Shown here: positions 10,741 through 19,927 of the stretch, piece after piece | Position numbering within the stretch: the first letter of the stretch is position 1 | How the letters are laid out: each line of letters starts with the position of its first letter | NCBI RefSeq assembly: GCF_002198115.1 | Contig: NZ_NGNR01000001.1 | Coordinates: 1-64,000, forward strand | Direction: 5' to 3' | Source of the DNA: Robiginitalea sediminis | GTDB taxonomy: Bacteria > Bacteroidota > Bacteroidia > Flavobacteriales > Flavobacteriaceae | Length of the DNA stretch: 64,000 nucleotides | The notes under the pieces: generated by a model | The model's database searches: none | Told to the model about the DNA's origin: nothing | The model's input: the letters and a program-made list of their open reading frames with translations, nothing else | Program-made: the position numbers and the translations under genes

Positions 10741-12099
10741 ATGAAAATGAACAAATACGTGCTCCGGACCGTTCTGGTGGCGGGGCTGTGCCTGTTGGCT
10801 ACCTCCGGTGCCGAAGCGCAATTCCTGAAAAAACTGGGCAAGAAAGCACAAGAAGCCGCCGAGCGCACCGTGGAAAGGCGTGTGGAACAAGAGTCCAGCA
10901 AAAAAACAGACCAGGCCCTGGACAGTATCCTGGAGCCCGGCTCCAAGTCCCCGGAAAACCCGGTCCCCCGGGACACCCCTAATGGCAATGGCGGAGGCAA
11001 TGGAGCGGGCACAGGGCAATCCCCCGAGTCCTCAGGCGGGAATACCAATGGAACCATTGGCAGCCCTGCTACCGGCCCGAAATCCCTGGAAATCTACAGT
11101 AAGTTCGACTTTGTACCTGGCGATGAACTCTTGTTTTATGACGATTTCGGGGACGATTTTATCGGGGATTTCCCGGCAAAGTGGAATACCAATGGGAGCG
11201 GCGAAGTGGTGACCTTGGGGAATAGCCCCCAGCGTTGGCTTAAAACCGTACATGGCTATAGTATTTATTACATCCCTGATGTCCCGGATTTACCCGAGGA
11301 TTACACCATTGAATTCGATATCGCGGTAAACGGGGTAGACCGTCAAACCTCCTCCACCGCCAGTATCACCGTACACCTGAGTGAAACCAAGACTTTCGAC
11401 ATGGACGGGCATTGGGCACGCGTTAGCATCCCGGTGGGGCAATACACCGTATTTTCCATGGCCCTCCGCAATTTCACCCCAAGGGACGGGTCCAGCATTA
11501 ACAGCGATGTCAAAGCAGATATTCGGCAAGCCATCCTGGACGGAGCCCATATCTCCATAGCCGTAAATGGCTCGCGCTACCGGTTGTGGGTGAATGAAAC
11601 CAAATTTGTGGACGTTCCCCGCTTTATCCCGGAAAACTCCGATTTTAAAGCGGTCAAAATCAACACCAATGGGCTGCGGGAAGGTGTCGAGAATATCCTG
11701 ATCTCGAACTTCAAAGTAGCCAAGGGCGGTGTAGACCTTCGCCGCAAGCTCCTGTCGGAGGGTAAGATCTCCACCAATGCCATCCTTTTCGATTCGGGTT
11801 CTGCTAACCTCCAGCCGGCCTCCATGGGGGTTATCCGGCAAATAAGCCAGGTATTACAGCAGGATTCCGGGATACGGTTACAGATTGTAGGACATACTGA
11901 TTCGGATGGAGAAGCAGCGGCCAACCAAGCGCTCTCCGAAGCCCGGGCAGCCGCGGTAAGGGACGCTCTGGTTTCCATTTACAATGTCTCCGGGGACCGC
12001 CTGGAAGTAGCCGGAAAGGGCGAGTCCGAGCCCGTTGCCGAAAACGCCGGCCCTAATGGAAAAGCCCAGAACCGTCGTGTAGAATTCATCAAATTATAA
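10741..12099 (+). CDS. OmpA-family outer-membrane/peptidoglycan-binding protein
   Basis: The 452-residue product begins with a signal peptide (to about residue 23, EAQF). A short charged helical region of about 50 residues follows, rich in K/E (KKLGKKAQEAAERTVERR), then a Gly/Asn/Pro linker. The middle domain (residues 115-325) is beta-rich and resembles a concanavalin-like jelly roll. The C-terminal 105 residues are an OmpA/MotB domain with ILFDSGSANL, the peptidoglycan-binding signature GHTDSDG and the final NRRVEF. It probably ties the outer membrane to the cell wall. It is followed after 5 nt by another secreted protein, so the two likely form an operon. Confidence 0.85.
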   Translation: MKMNKYVLRTVLVAGLCLLATSGAEAQFLKKLGKKAQEAAERTVERRVEQESSKKTDQALDSILEPGSKSPENPVPRDTPNGNGGGNGAGTGQSPESSGGNTNGTIGSPATGPKSLEIYSKFDFVPGDELLFYDDFGDDFIGDFPAKWNTNGSGEVVTLGNSPQRWLKTVHGYSIYYIPDVPDLPEDYTIEFDIAVNGVDRQTSSTASITVHLSETKTFDMDGHWARVSIPVGQYTVFSMALRNFTPRDGSSINSDVKADIRQAILDGAHISIAVNGSRYRLWVNETKFVDVPRFIPENSDFKAVKINTNGLREGVENILISNFKVAKGGVDLRRKLLSEGKISTNAILFDSGSANLQPASMGVIRQISQVLQQDSGIRLQIVGHTDSDGEAAANQALSEARAAAVRDALVSIYNVSGDRLEVAGKGESEPVAENAGPNGKAQNRRVEFIKL

Positions 12100-12104
12100 G
12101 TACC

Positions 12105-12812
12105 ATGAAAACCAACTTCTTCTTCACCCCATCTGCCCTTTTGATTATACTGGCGGCCTTGACCTCCGGCAAGGGCATGGCCCAGGCCTGCAGTACCTAT
12201 TATCCCATGAAGGAAGGTGTACGCCTGGAATATACCCTCTATGACAAAAAGGACAAGGTGGAGGGCACCCAATGGCAGGAATTCCGCAATGTTCAGGAGA
12301 CCTCTGAAGGCCTTGAGGCGGAGGTCCATATGGGCTTCAGCGACGCCAAGGGCAAAGAAGTCTACGAGACCTCTTATGGCATGACCTGCAATGGGAGTGT
12401 GATCCGCATAGACTACCAGTCGTTGCTTTCCGGGCCCATGCTGGACCAATACGGCGAGATGGAAGCCGAGATAACCGGAACGGACATGGAGTTGCCCAAC
12501 AACCTGGAGGTAGGCATGGAACTGCCCGACTCCCAGGTGACTATGACCATCGACATGGGAGCCATGAATATGAAAATGGAGGTAGAGGTCACGGGCAGGA
12601 AAGTGGAAAAAAAGGAGACGGTTACCACCGCCGCCGGCAGCTTTGAGTGTTTTGTGATCTACAGCGACACCCGTTCGAAAATGATGATGGCCAACCAGAA
12701 CTTTCCCACCCGGACCTGGATTGCCCCGGATGTTGGGATGGTCAAAAGCGAGAGCTACAACAAGAGCGGTAAACTAACCAGCCGGATGGAGCTCAGCGGC
12801 ATTTCCGGATAA
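12105..12812 (+). CDS. Secreted protein, DUF3108/TapB-like, function unknown
   Basis: The 235-residue product has a signal peptide ending near MAQA (residue 27). A single beta-rich domain follows that begins YYPMKEGVRLEYTLYDKK and ends with the typical TWIAPDVGMVKSES phrase. That layout is seen in periplasmic DUF3108- or TapB-type proteins of Bacteroidetes. There is no catalytic motif. It starts 5 nt after the OmpA-family gene and is probably co-transcribed with it, so it may act in the same envelope compartment. Confidence 0.65.
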   Translation: MKTNFFFTPSALLIILAALTSGKGMAQACSTYYPMKEGVRLEYTLYDKKDKVEGTQWQEFRNVQETSEGLEAEVHMGFSDAKGKEVYETSYGMTCNGSVIRIDYQSLLSGPMLDQYGEMEAEITGTDMELPNNLEVGMELPDSQVTMTIDMGAMNMKMEVEVTGRKVEKKETVTTAAGSFECFVIYSDTRSKMMMANQNFPTRTWIAPDVGMVKSESYNKSGKLTSRMELSGISG

Positions 12813-12823
12813 GCCTATTGGGA

Positions 12824-13519
12824 TCAGGCGGGTCGGGCCTCGAAAAGGGTCATAAAATGGTGTAAAAGCCTCGTTTTAACTTCCTGCAGCGGGGTATGCC
12901 TCCCAAGCTCGGCACTCAGGGAAGTCACCCCTTTATCCCGTATCCCGCAAGGTACCATAAGGTCAAAATAGCTTAGGTCCGTATTCACATTCAGGGCAAA
13001 CCCGTGCATGGTGACCCACCTACTGGCCCTGACCCCCATGGCGCAGATCTTCCGGGCTTGGGGGGTGCCCACATCGAGCCATACCCCGGTCTCCCCGGGG
13101 GAACGCTCCCCCTTCAGGCCAAAATCCGCCAGGGTGAGGATAACCATTTCCTCAAGGAACCGCAGGTATTTATGAATGTCGGTGAAAAAATTCTCCAGGT
13201 CCAGGATGGGGTACCCCACAATCTGGCCCGGCCCGTGGTAGGTAATGTCGCCCCCCCGGTTTATGTGGTAGAAGGTGGCGCCCCTTTCAGCCAATACAGT
13301 TTCGGGAACCAGCAGGTTGTTCCTATCCCCGCTTTTTCCGAGGGTGTACACATGGGGATGTTCTACAAATAGCAGGTAATTGGGGGTAGGCTGGGGCTGA
13401 TCTGCCTTGCGGTTCGAAGACTTCAACTGAAGCAGGTCGGAGAATAGGCGCTCCTGATACTCCCAGGTCTCCTTGTAGTCCCGGAACCCCAGTTCCCGGA
13501 TGTCCACCGTTTTATTCAT
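12824..13519 (-). CDS. lipB: Octanoyl-[acyl-carrier-protein] transferase LipB
   Basis: The 231-residue protein has the full LipB signature RGGDITYHGPGQ (88-99). The catalytic lysine is in ARKICAMGV (Lys157), followed by HGFALNVN, and the catalytic cysteine is in PCGI (Cys191). It moves octanoate from ACP to the lipoyl domains of 2-oxoacid dehydrogenases and the glycine cleavage H protein. It ends 11 nt from the convergent secreted-protein gene. A consensus -7 box sits only 4 nt before its ATG, which suggests a leaderless message, though it could also be read through from the yqaE-lipoprotein pair upstream. Confidence 0.97.
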   Translation of the reverse strand: MNKTVDIRELGFRDYKETWEYQERLFSDLLQLKSSNRKADQPQPTPNYLLFVEHPHVYTLGKSGDRNNLLVPETVLAERGATFYHINRGGDITYHGPGQIVGYPILDLENFFTDIHKYLRFLEEMVILTLADFGLKGERSPGETGVWLDVGTPQARKICAMGVRASRWVTMHGFALNVNTDLSYFDLMVPCGIRDKGVTSLSAELGRHTPLQEVKTRLLHHFMTLFEARPA

Positions 13520-13523
13520 GCGG

Positions 13524-13531
13524 CAAAGATA
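13524..13531 (-). promoter_or_regulatory. Probable -7 element for lipB, implying a leaderless mRNA
   Basis: On the minus strand TATCTTTG matches TAnnTTTG exactly and ends 4 nt before the lipB ATG. A start site at the usual distance would fall on or next to the initiation codon. The -33 region lacks a clear TTTG. Confidence 0.45.
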
Positions 13532-13552
13532 CGTAACCGCGGGGCGGCTAAC

Positions 13553-14299
13553 CTAATCTTCCAATTCCACCTCCATATCCAGCAGGGAGGGGTTCTTCAG
13601 GTACTCCATGAAGCTCACTTCCCGAATCAGGGTTTTGCCGTCCATACTTAGGGTAGCCTCCTGGATGTTGGCGGATTTGACCTTCCTCGGAAAATGGATT
13701 TTAAGGGTATAGGTGGAGCCGGATAAAAACGCTTCGGTACCGGCCAGGCTGTCTATGCGCTGCTGGTGGAGCACGGAGTCGGTTATGAAGGCGCGGCGGG
13801 AAAACCGGCCCTTTCCATAGCTGAAAGCGACGTCGGTACTTTGGTAAAACTCGGTGGAGGCGGTCATAGGGGATTCCTTGTCGTCCGGATCCAGGGCACT
13901 GGCATCCTGGAAGGCATTAAAGGAGTCCTGAATTTCCCCGATATCCGTAAAGTCGCGTTCCAGGGAGAAGAATAAAGACTTGGCCTCCGGATCTGCCTTC
14001 ATATGCATCCGATAGGGCTCTAGTTTGGCCAGGCGCTGTTGCTCTGCCTCCGGGAGGGAGGCGATACTATCCTTCTTCTCGGCCAGGATATCGGAGAAAT
14101 AAATGACCGAATCCATGGCTTGCTGCCCGGGGGTCTCCCCTTCTTCTCCGGTTATGGACATCAGTTCCGACCCATCGAAGCTCAGGGCTACGGATCCGGA
14201 ACCATCTTCACTCAGGTAGATCTCTTCTGTAAAGTTACAGGAGGCAAATACTATCGCCACCAGCGACAGTATTCCCATTCGAATGGATTTCACGGGCAT
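13553..14299 (-). CDS. Lipoprotein of unknown function
   Basis: The 248-residue product carries lipobox VFASC (Cys21) after a short hydrophobic segment. The mature part begins NFTEEIYLSEDGSGSVALSFDGSEL, a pattern found in Bacteroidetes lipoproteins without assigned function. The rest is mixed alpha/beta with no recognisable motif. I start it at the ATG that overlaps the yqaE stop (TGATG) rather than at the TTG one codon earlier. This overlap argues for translational coupling with yqaE, and lipB follows 33 nt later. Confidence 0.65.
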   Translation of the reverse strand: MPVKSIRMGILSLVAIVFASCNFTEEIYLSEDGSGSVALSFDGSELMSITGEEGETPGQQAMDSVIYFSDILAEKKDSIASLPEAEQQRLAKLEPYRMHMKADPEAKSLFFSLERDFTDIGEIQDSFNAFQDASALDPDDKESPMTASTEFYQSTDVAFSYGKGRFSRRAFITDSVLHQQRIDSLAGTEAFLSGSTYTLKIHFPRKVKSANIQEATLSMDGKTLIREVSFMEYLKNPSLLDMEVELED

Positions 14300-14454
14300 C
14301 AATTAGGGTTGTTCAGAATGATCAGGGCCGCAATAACTCCCGGCACCCAACCGCAAAGGGTTAAAAGTAAGACAATAAGGACGGAACCGCAACCCTTGTC
14401 CAGCACAGATAAGGGCGGAAAGAAAACAGCCAGTAACACCCGGAAACATCCCAT
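14299..14454 (-). CDS. YqaE/Pmp3-family small membrane protein
   Basis: The 51-residue product starts at the ATG giving MGCFRVLLAVFFPPLSVL. It has two transmembrane segments separated by a short DKGCGS turn and ends with LTLCGWVPGVIAALIIL. These are the hallmarks of the UPF0057/Pmp3 family. Family members are inner-membrane proteins linked to salt and membrane-potential stress. A longer frame to an upstream ATG would add 22 unlike residues and is not needed. It is the first gene of a coupled pair with the lipoprotein. Confidence 0.85.
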   Translation of the reverse strand: MGCFRVLLAVFFPPLSVLDKGCGSVLIVLLLTLCGWVPGVIAALIILNNPN

Positions 14455-14542
14455 TATATCCAATTTCCATTCATACCCATAGGTCGCAGCCAAAGGCGTT
14501 TCGTTACAAATTTGATACATTTATTCACCAGAGCGGTAGCGC

Positions 14543-15592
14543 ATGAAAAAAGGACTCATAATTCTATTGGGGATAGCGGGGTTCCCGTGTTTCGGACAAT
14601 TCCATTTTTCCGGTGAACTCGGCCAGGAGCACGGGGGTAAAGCGGTCTACCTGTCCTTGGTAGAGGACTATCGAAAGATGGGACGGCCCTATGCGGACCA
14701 GATCATCGGCCAGCAATGGGCAGACCCCGAAGGCCGGTTTGCTTTTGCGGGCGATCAGCTGAGCGGGGACAACCGGATTTACCGCATCCACCTGGATGAT
14801 TGCGAAGTATCCGGTTCCAAACCCGGGCACATCCTGCAGCATTGTCCGGGCTATAAATCCCTGCTTTTTATCGCTCATAACCAGGACACCCTGGTGCTGC
14901 CCCCTTCCTTCGATCTGGAGATCTTTTGCGAAATACAATCCACCAATTCCTCCAGCGGGGACCTGCTGGAGGTCGAACGCCTCAAGGAGGAAATGGCCTT
15001 CGATTTAATGGAGGTACCCACCCGGGCCGGTACCCGCCTGAATATGGATCGCTGGTTCAGGCGCTTGCAGGAATTCGGGGAGAACAGCCAGGAACCGCTC
15101 ACCGAACTCAGTATTTACTCCTTCCTTTCAGACCGGGCTAATGAGACCCGGGCCTTTTTCCTGGAAGACCTCGCCTACAATCCGTATTACGACAAGCTCG
15201 CGGCAAGGTTGGAGGAGCGCTATCCCGAAGCCCCCTTTACCCGCCTCTATGGCCTTGAATTGCAAGCCGACCGAAATACGGGAGTTTCGCCATCCCAGGA
15301 TAGCCCGCAGACGCTCTGGCTCCTTGGGGGGCTCCTTTTCGCTTCCATGGGCGCCAATATATACCTGGTTGCCCGGCGCAGGAGGCCTTCGGCAGGTACT
15401 ACCGCGCCCCTGGAGCAGCTCACAGCCCAGGAAAAACGCATTGCCCGCGGCATTCTCCAGGAGGCCTCAAATAAGGAAATCGCTTCGGAACTCTTCATTA
15501 GTGTAAGCACGGTTAAAACCCACATCAACAATCTGTACAAGAAACTGGGGGTCCGTAACCGGGACGAGCTTAAAAAACGGTTGCAGGAATAA
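14543..15592 (+). CDS. Membrane-tethered LuxR-type regulator with periplasmic sensor domain
   Basis: The 349-residue product has a signal peptide (MKKGLIILLGIAGFPCFGQ) and a periplasmic domain of about 235 residues that opens with FHFSGELGQEHGGKAVYLSL, reminiscent of DUF4369-like modules. A single transmembrane helix follows (residues 257-277, then RRRR). The C-terminal LuxR helix-turn-helix (residues 293-343) has LTAQEKRIA, SNKEIASELFISVSTVKTHINN and LYKKLGVRNRDEL. It therefore reads a periplasmic signal and binds DNA from the membrane, without a kinase. It is divergent from yqaE. Its target is unknown. Such one-component regulators are found elsewhere in Bacteroidetes, usually with TPR sensor parts; this sensor shows none. 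Confidence 0.8.
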   Translation: MKKGLIILLGIAGFPCFGQFHFSGELGQEHGGKAVYLSLVEDYRKMGRPYADQIIGQQWADPEGRFAFAGDQLSGDNRIYRIHLDDCEVSGSKPGHILQHCPGYKSLLFIAHNQDTLVLPPSFDLEIFCEIQSTNSSSGDLLEVERLKEEMAFDLMEVPTRAGTRLNMDRWFRRLQEFGENSQEPLTELSIYSFLSDRANETRAFFLEDLAYNPYYDKLAARLEERYPEAPFTRLYGLELQADRNTGVSPSQDSPQTLWLLGGLLFASMGANIYLVARRRRPSAGTTAPLEQLTAQEKRIARGILQEASNKEIASELFISVSTVKTHINNLYKKLGVRNRDELKKRLQE

Positions 15593-15685
15593 TTCCACCG
15601 GGGTTCTAGTACCAATCCCATACCCCCGGAATGGGGAAGGTATCTCCATACCGGGGCATCTTCATGGCATCAAAAATGCAAACCC

Positions 15686-16231
15686 ATGAAGATTATTATC
15701 AGCCATTTCCTTTTGGTAATCCTTTCACTCAGCCCGCTGCTCGGCCAGGTCGCACCCGATGAAGTGCAGATGGCAGACGGGTCCCGTTTCCTGTTGGGGG
15801 CTATTGGCCGCCATAGGCTACAGGACCCACCGTATGGGTCCTGGTTTCATTCGGGATACCGCGCCTACACGCCGGATCCCGCCCTTGTCCAAAGCCTGGC
15901 ACCCTTGTTGCACGATGTGGAGATCCTAGTGTTCCTGGGTACCTGGTGCGGAGACAGTAGGCGCGAGGTCCCCCGGTTTTTAAAAATTCTGGACGAAGCC
16001 GGATTTCCCCCGTCCCGTCTGAAGCTCGTAGCGGTGGACCGGCGCAGGCCCACCTATAAGACTAGTCCGGGAGGGGAAGAACGCGGAAAGAACATCCTTA
16101 GGGTACCAACCTTCATCCTTCAGCGAACTGGCAGGGAAGTTGGCCGGATCGTGGAGCGCCCCAGAATGGGACTGGAACTGGATCTTTGCGACATCCTCTC
16201 ATGCAGCCCTTCAGTCCCCTGGAGGGACTGA
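15686..16231 (+). CDS. Secreted thioredoxin-like protein with a CxxS active site
   Basis: The 181-residue product has a signal peptide (to about residue 21) and a thioredoxin fold with TWCGDSRREVP. The usual second cysteine is serine (Cys88-Gly-Asp-Ser91), and the cis-proline comes later in RVPTF. Single-cysteine CxxS sites generally act as isomerases or trap mixed disulfides instead of oxidising substrates. The last codons and the stop are part of a perfect 15-bp hairpin that probably ends transcription. It stands alone between the LuxR regulator and a convergent gene. Confidence 0.75.
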   Translation: MKIIISHFLLVILSLSPLLGQVAPDEVQMADGSRFLLGAIGRHRLQDPPYGSWFHSGYRAYTPDPALVQSLAPLLHDVEILVFLGTWCGDSRREVPRFLKILDEAGFPPSRLKLVAVDRRRPTYKTSPGGEERGKNILRVPTFILQRTGREVGRIVERPRMGLELDLCDILSCSPSVPWRD

Positions 16232-16238
16232 AGGGCTG
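16204..16238 (+). terminator. Perfect 15-bp hairpin overlapping the 3' end of the thioredoxin-like gene
   Basis: CAGCCCTTCAGTCCC (16204-16218) pairs exactly with GGGACTGAAGGGCTG (16224-16238) around a 5-nt loop. The stop codon at 16229-16231 lies inside the 3' arm. There is no long T-run after it on either strand. Being symmetric, it may serve both converging genes. Confidence 0.6.
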
Positions 16239-16277
16239 TATCTGATTCCTTCCCCGTAGCGGGTTGGGGTTGAGGCC

Positions 16278-17183
16278 TTAGAGGCTGGTGTTCCCCGGGG
16301 CGCAAAGGCCTTCCAGGGTGTCTTCGATGTCTCCGGGGGTACTCATGATCTTCATAAAGGTCCCCATGGTCAAATCCGGCCAGTGCAGGGCTATACGGTA
16401 CTTGCCGTGCAACATGGTGGCTTCGGTCCCCTGGAGGATAATCTCATAGGGCAGGGCAGCCGCGTGCGCCTCCCCGATTTTGGACAGGAAGTGGGCTTCC
16501 CCGTCTTCGGGGCTCATAAGACCCACCCCGAAGACCGCCACTTCGCGGCCGGGGAAGACCAGTTTGTATACCTCCACGGTATGGCCTTTACGCGCTTTCA
16601 GGTTGGCTTCAATCACGCTAAGGCCCTGCTCGAAGGAGCTAAATGTGCCCAGGGTAACCGGGTCGGTAAAGTAAGGCATCATGATCTTGTAATGGTAGTT
16701 CCCGAGCTTATCGGCATCGATGGCTCCCCCAAACGGGGTGGCGTCCGGGCCCACCCGGCCCATGGCCACCTTAAGGTCCCGGGCAAATTTCACGAGGGAT
16801 GCCTCGTGGGCTGCATAGGCTTCGCGCAGGTAGGCCCGATGCAGGTACTCCGGGTTCGTGTAGGAGACGGTAACCCGGCCGTTGTTTGAAACCAACCCGA
16901 CTTTCAGTACTGCCCCCAGGGCACCCCGGTCTGCCACGCGGATGGTTGTGTTCTTTAAATCGTTCCGGGTAAACGCAATGACTTTCAAGGCCTGTCTCCC
17001 CGCTGGTTGGTAGGTTCCAAGCACCTCAAAACCCGCATCATTGAGGGCGTCATTCACCTGCTGGGAGACCCCGGCTACCGAACCCTGGATGTCGGCCACC
17101 TGGATATAAGGGGCCAGGTCCTGCCCGGTTAGGGTAGTTTGAAATGTAATAAATAAGGAGAAAACAAGAACCAAATGTTTCAT
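16278..17183 (-). CDS. Secreted protein of unknown function (possibly DUF302-related)
   Basis: The 301-residue product has a signal peptide (MKHLVLVFSLFITFQTTLTGQ). Its mature region includes GSVAGVSQQVNDALNDAGFEVLGTYQP, an alpha/beta arrangement like that of DUF302-type domains, followed by GRQALKVIAFTRNDLK. A second part carries YHYKIMMPYFTDP and MHGKYRIALHWPDLTMGTFMKIMSTP. I cannot assign a function. It is probably periplasmic. The 214-nt gap before lysS contains a GGAACCCGG/CCGGGTCC stem (17241-17269) that would lie in its 5' leader. Confidence 0.6.
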   Translation of the reverse strand: MKHLVLVFSLFITFQTTLTGQDLAPYIQVADIQGSVAGVSQQVNDALNDAGFEVLGTYQPAGRQALKVIAFTRNDLKNTTIRVADRGALGAVLKVGLVSNNGRVTVSYTNPEYLHRAYLREAYAAHEASLVKFARDLKVAMGRVGPDATPFGGAIDADKLGNYHYKIMMPYFTDPVTLGTFSSFEQGLSVIEANLKARKGHTVEVYKLVFPGREVAVFGVGLMSPEDGEAHFLSKIGEAHAAALPYEIILQGTEATMLHGKYRIALHWPDLTMGTFMKIMSTPGDIEDTLEGLCAPGNTSL

Positions 17184-17370
17184 CAGAAATCGTTTTATCG
17201 GACCGGGTATAAGCTACCCCGTCCTTGTAGTTAGTCAAAAGGAACCCGGACCTTAGCCGGGCCGGGTCCTGCATATATCCCACAAAGGGAAACCAATGGG
17301 TGCAAATCACCTATGATTTTTATCATGGCCTCCCCCTTCCCACCCCGCCCCATCTTTCTCTTAAATAGCT

Positions 17371-17378
17371 TAATTTTG
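17371..17378 (+). promoter_or_regulatory. Probable -7 element for lysS
   Basis: TAATTTTG matches TAnnTTTG 19 nt before the lysS ATG. The -33 region has only a weak TTT, so confidence is moderate. Confidence 0.4.
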
Positions 17379-17397
17379 CGGCTGAAATCTATTTCTC

Positions 17398-19089
17398 ATG
17401 CAACTCAGCGAACAAGAAATCGTACGGCGCCAGAAACTTGCCCAATTGCGGGAATTGGGGATTGATCCCTACCCTGCCGCCCAGTACCATGTGGATACCT
17501 ATTCCCGGGAAATCCAGGAAACCTATGCCGAAGGGCAGAAGGTTACGGTGGCCGGAAGGCTGATGTCCCGACGCATTCAGGGGAAGGCGTCGTTTGCCGA
17601 GTTACAGGACAGCACGGGACGCGTACAACTCTATTTCAACCGGGATGAAATATGCCCGGGGGAAGACAAAACCCTCTACAACGAGGTCTACAAAAAATTG
17701 CTCGACATCGGGGATTTTATTGGGATTGAGGGGGAACTATTCACCACCCAGGTGGGGGAACGGACCATCATGGTACGCCACTTTACACTGCTGAGCAAAT
17801 CCCTGAGACCCCTGCCCCTGCCCAAAACAGATGCAGACGGCAAGGTGTACGACCAGTTCAATGACCCCGAACTCCGCTACCGGATGCGCTATGTGGACCT
17901 GGTGGTAAATCCTCAGGTAAAGGAAACCTTCGAGAAACGGACCCGGATTACCAATACCATCCGTACCTTTTTCAATGAGATGGGGTACCTGGAGGTGGAG
18001 ACCCCTATCCTGCAGCCCATTCCTGGGGGTGCCACAGCCCGCCCTTTCGTGACCCACCACAATGCCCTGAACATACCGCTCTACCTGAGAATAGCGAATG
18101 AACTCTATCTCAAGAGGCTTATCGTGGGGGGGTTCGAAGGCGTATATGAGTTTGCCAAGGACTTCCGCAACGAGGGGATGGACCGCACCCACAACCCCGA
18201 GTTCACTGTCATGGAACTCTATGTGGCCTACAAGGACTACCACTGGATGATGGAAACCACCGAACGGCTGCTGGAGCAGGTAGCCCTGGAGGCCAATGGC
18301 AGTACCCGGGTAAACGCCTGGGGACAATCCATCGAATTTAAGGCTCCCTATCCCCGTGTCCCCATCCTGGAGGCCATTAAGGAACATACCGGATACGATG
18401 TGGCCGGGATGAACGAGGCCCAACTGCGGGAAATAGCCCGGAAGCTCGACCTGGAAGTGGACGATTCCATGGGTGTAGGCAAACTCATCGACCAGATCTT
18501 CGGAGAGTGCTGCGAACACCATTATGTGCAACCCACTTTCATTATAGACTACCCCGTGGAAATGAGCCCCCTTACCAAGGCGCACCGCTCCAAACCCGGG
18601 CTTACCGAACGTTTCGAATTGCTGGTGAACGGCAAGGAAATCGCCAACGCCTATTCGGAGCTGAATGACCCCATAGACCAGCGGGAACGCTTCGAGGACC
18701 AGCTCCGGCTTTCCGAAAAAGGGGACGACGAAGCCATGTTTATAGACCAGGATTTCCTGAGGGCCCTCGAGTTCGGGATGCCCCCAACTTCCGGGATCGG
18801 AATCGGGATTGACCGCCTGGTGATGCTGCTGACCGATAACGCTTCCATCCAGGAAGTCCTCTTTTTCCCGCAGATGAAACCCGAGGCCAAACCCGTGGAA
18901 CTCAGCGAGGAGGAAAAGGCGGTCATGGCCCTGCTGAAACCCGTGGGCGAAATGGACCTTTCCGAACTCAAGGAGAAAACAGGCCTGAGCAATAAAAAAT
19001 GGGATAAGGCTACCAAAGCGCTGAGCAAGAAAGGTCTGTTCCAGGTCGAAAATACCGAAGCTGGCCTAATAGCAAAACTCAAAGGCTGA
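17398..19089 (+). CDS. lysS: Lysyl-tRNA synthetase, class II
   Basis: The 563-residue product has the class II architecture: an N-terminal OB-fold anticodon-binding domain ([23 protein letters not shown]) and then the catalytic core. Motif 2 is visible at [15 protein letters not shown] and motif 3 at [13 protein letters not shown]. It charges tRNA-Lys with lysine. Residues from about 496 to the end form a tail of nearly 70 residues, with [15 protein letters not shown] and a winged-helix-like [21 protein letters not shown]. This exceeds the usual length of about 500 residues; I recall similar tails in flavobacterial LysRS. It overlaps the convergent TPR-like gene by 11 nt. Confidence 0.97.
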   Translation: MQLSEQEIVRRQKLAQLRELGIDPYPAAQYHVDTYSREIQETYAEGQKVTVAGRLMSRRIQGKASFAELQDSTGRVQLYFNRDEICPGEDKTLYNEVYKKLLDIGDFIGIEGELFTTQVGERTIMVRHFTLLSKSLRPLPLPKTDADGKVYDQFNDPELRYRMRYVDLVVNPQVKETFEKRTRITNTIRTFFNEMGYLEVETPILQPIPGGATARPFVTHHNALNIPLYLRIANELYLKRLIVGGFEGVYEFAKDFRNEGMDRTHNPEFTVMELYVAYKDYHWMMETTERLLEQVALEANGSTRVNAWGQSIEFKAPYPRVPILEAIKEHTGYDVAGMNEAQLREIARKLDLEVDDSMGVGKLIDQIFGECCEHHYVQPTFIIDYPVEMSPLTKAHRSKPGLTERFELLVNGKEIANAYSELNDPIDQRERFEDQLRLSEKGDDEAMFIDQDFLRALEFGMPPTSGIGIGIDRLVMLLTDNASIQEVLFFPQMKPEAKPVELSEEEKAVMALLKPVGEMDLSELKEKTGLSNKKWDKATKALSKKGLFQVENTEAGLIAKLKG

Positions 19090-19927
19090 GGTACCGCCCG
19101 AACACAGGATGGTTTTTCAGCAGCGTCGGGAGTTTTCCTTTCCAGCTAAGCCCCTCTACTTCTTCTTCCAACGGGTTATGCCAATCGTAGAAGGCGTATT
19201 CGTATACCGGGATTTTAACCCCTAACAGTTTGAGGGTCCCTGAGGCCTTGCCCTGGGGCCTGAAATCGGATATGGCCTGTTCCAGGGCTGCGACCATTTC
19301 GTCCCGGCTGTACGTCTGCGGCAGATATATTTCAAGGAGTTCAAGCACCTGGGCATTTCCCGCCAGCCCGTTGTAGAACACATGGGGAAGCAATTTTTCG
19401 ATAGCCTTCCTGGGTTTTCCCTGCCCGTAGTACACACGGGCATAAAGGGTGGCGGTAAAAATCTCATTGGCCGAAAGCTCATTTCCGCAAAAGTGCTGAT
19501 AGGGGTATACCTTGTCGTACTGGTACACGTAAGCAGCCGCCTGGTCATAATCTTCGAGTTCCAGATAGAGTTCCGCCAGGTGACCCGCGCTGCGGTTCTT
19601 ATACAGTGCGTATTGCTCCATTATCCCCCCATAAGGCTCGTATTCGTCAAAATCGGAGCGCATAATGGCTTTGAAGGCGGCGATTGCCTGGTCCGGTTTG
19701 CCCAGCTCCCGGAGCAGGCAGGCCCTGTTGAATTCGGCCCGGGGACGAAATTCGGAACCCGGGTAGGTTTCCATAAACCGTTCAAAACCCATAAGAGCAG
19801 TCCAATACTCCCCGTCGTAATAGGCGGTTACCAGGTCGTCGAACCATGTTTCCTCGGTGCGGGTACCCTCTTGGGCCCAGGTGTATGCACCTGTAAACCC
19901 CATCAGTAGAATCCAAAAATATTTCAT
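19079..19927 (-). CDS. Secreted TPR-like protein
   Basis: The 282-residue product starts at the ATG preceding a signal peptide ([19 protein letters not shown]); the open frame extends 25 codons further upstream without a plausible start. Helical repeats such as [33 protein letters not shown] and [15 protein letters not shown] are typical tetratricopeptide units, similar to those in BamD/YbgF-type periplasmic scaffolds. It should be periplasmic and bind other proteins; the partners are unknown. Its 3' end overlaps the lysS 3' end by 11 nt, tail to tail. Confidence 0.65.
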   Translation of the reverse strand: MKYFWILLMGFTGAYTWAQEGTRTEETWFDDLVTAYYDGEYWTALMGFERFMETYPGSEFRPRAEFNRACLLRELGKPDQAIAAFKAIMRSDFDEYEPYGGIMEQYALYKNRSAGHLAELYLELEDYDQAAAYVYQYDKVYPYQHFCGNELSANEIFTATLYARVYYGQGKPRKAIEKLLPHVFYNGLAGNAQVLELLEIYLPQTYSRDEMVAALEQAISDFRPQGKASGTLKLLGVKIPVYEYAFYDWHNPLEEEVEGLSWKGKLPTLLKNHPVFGRYLSL

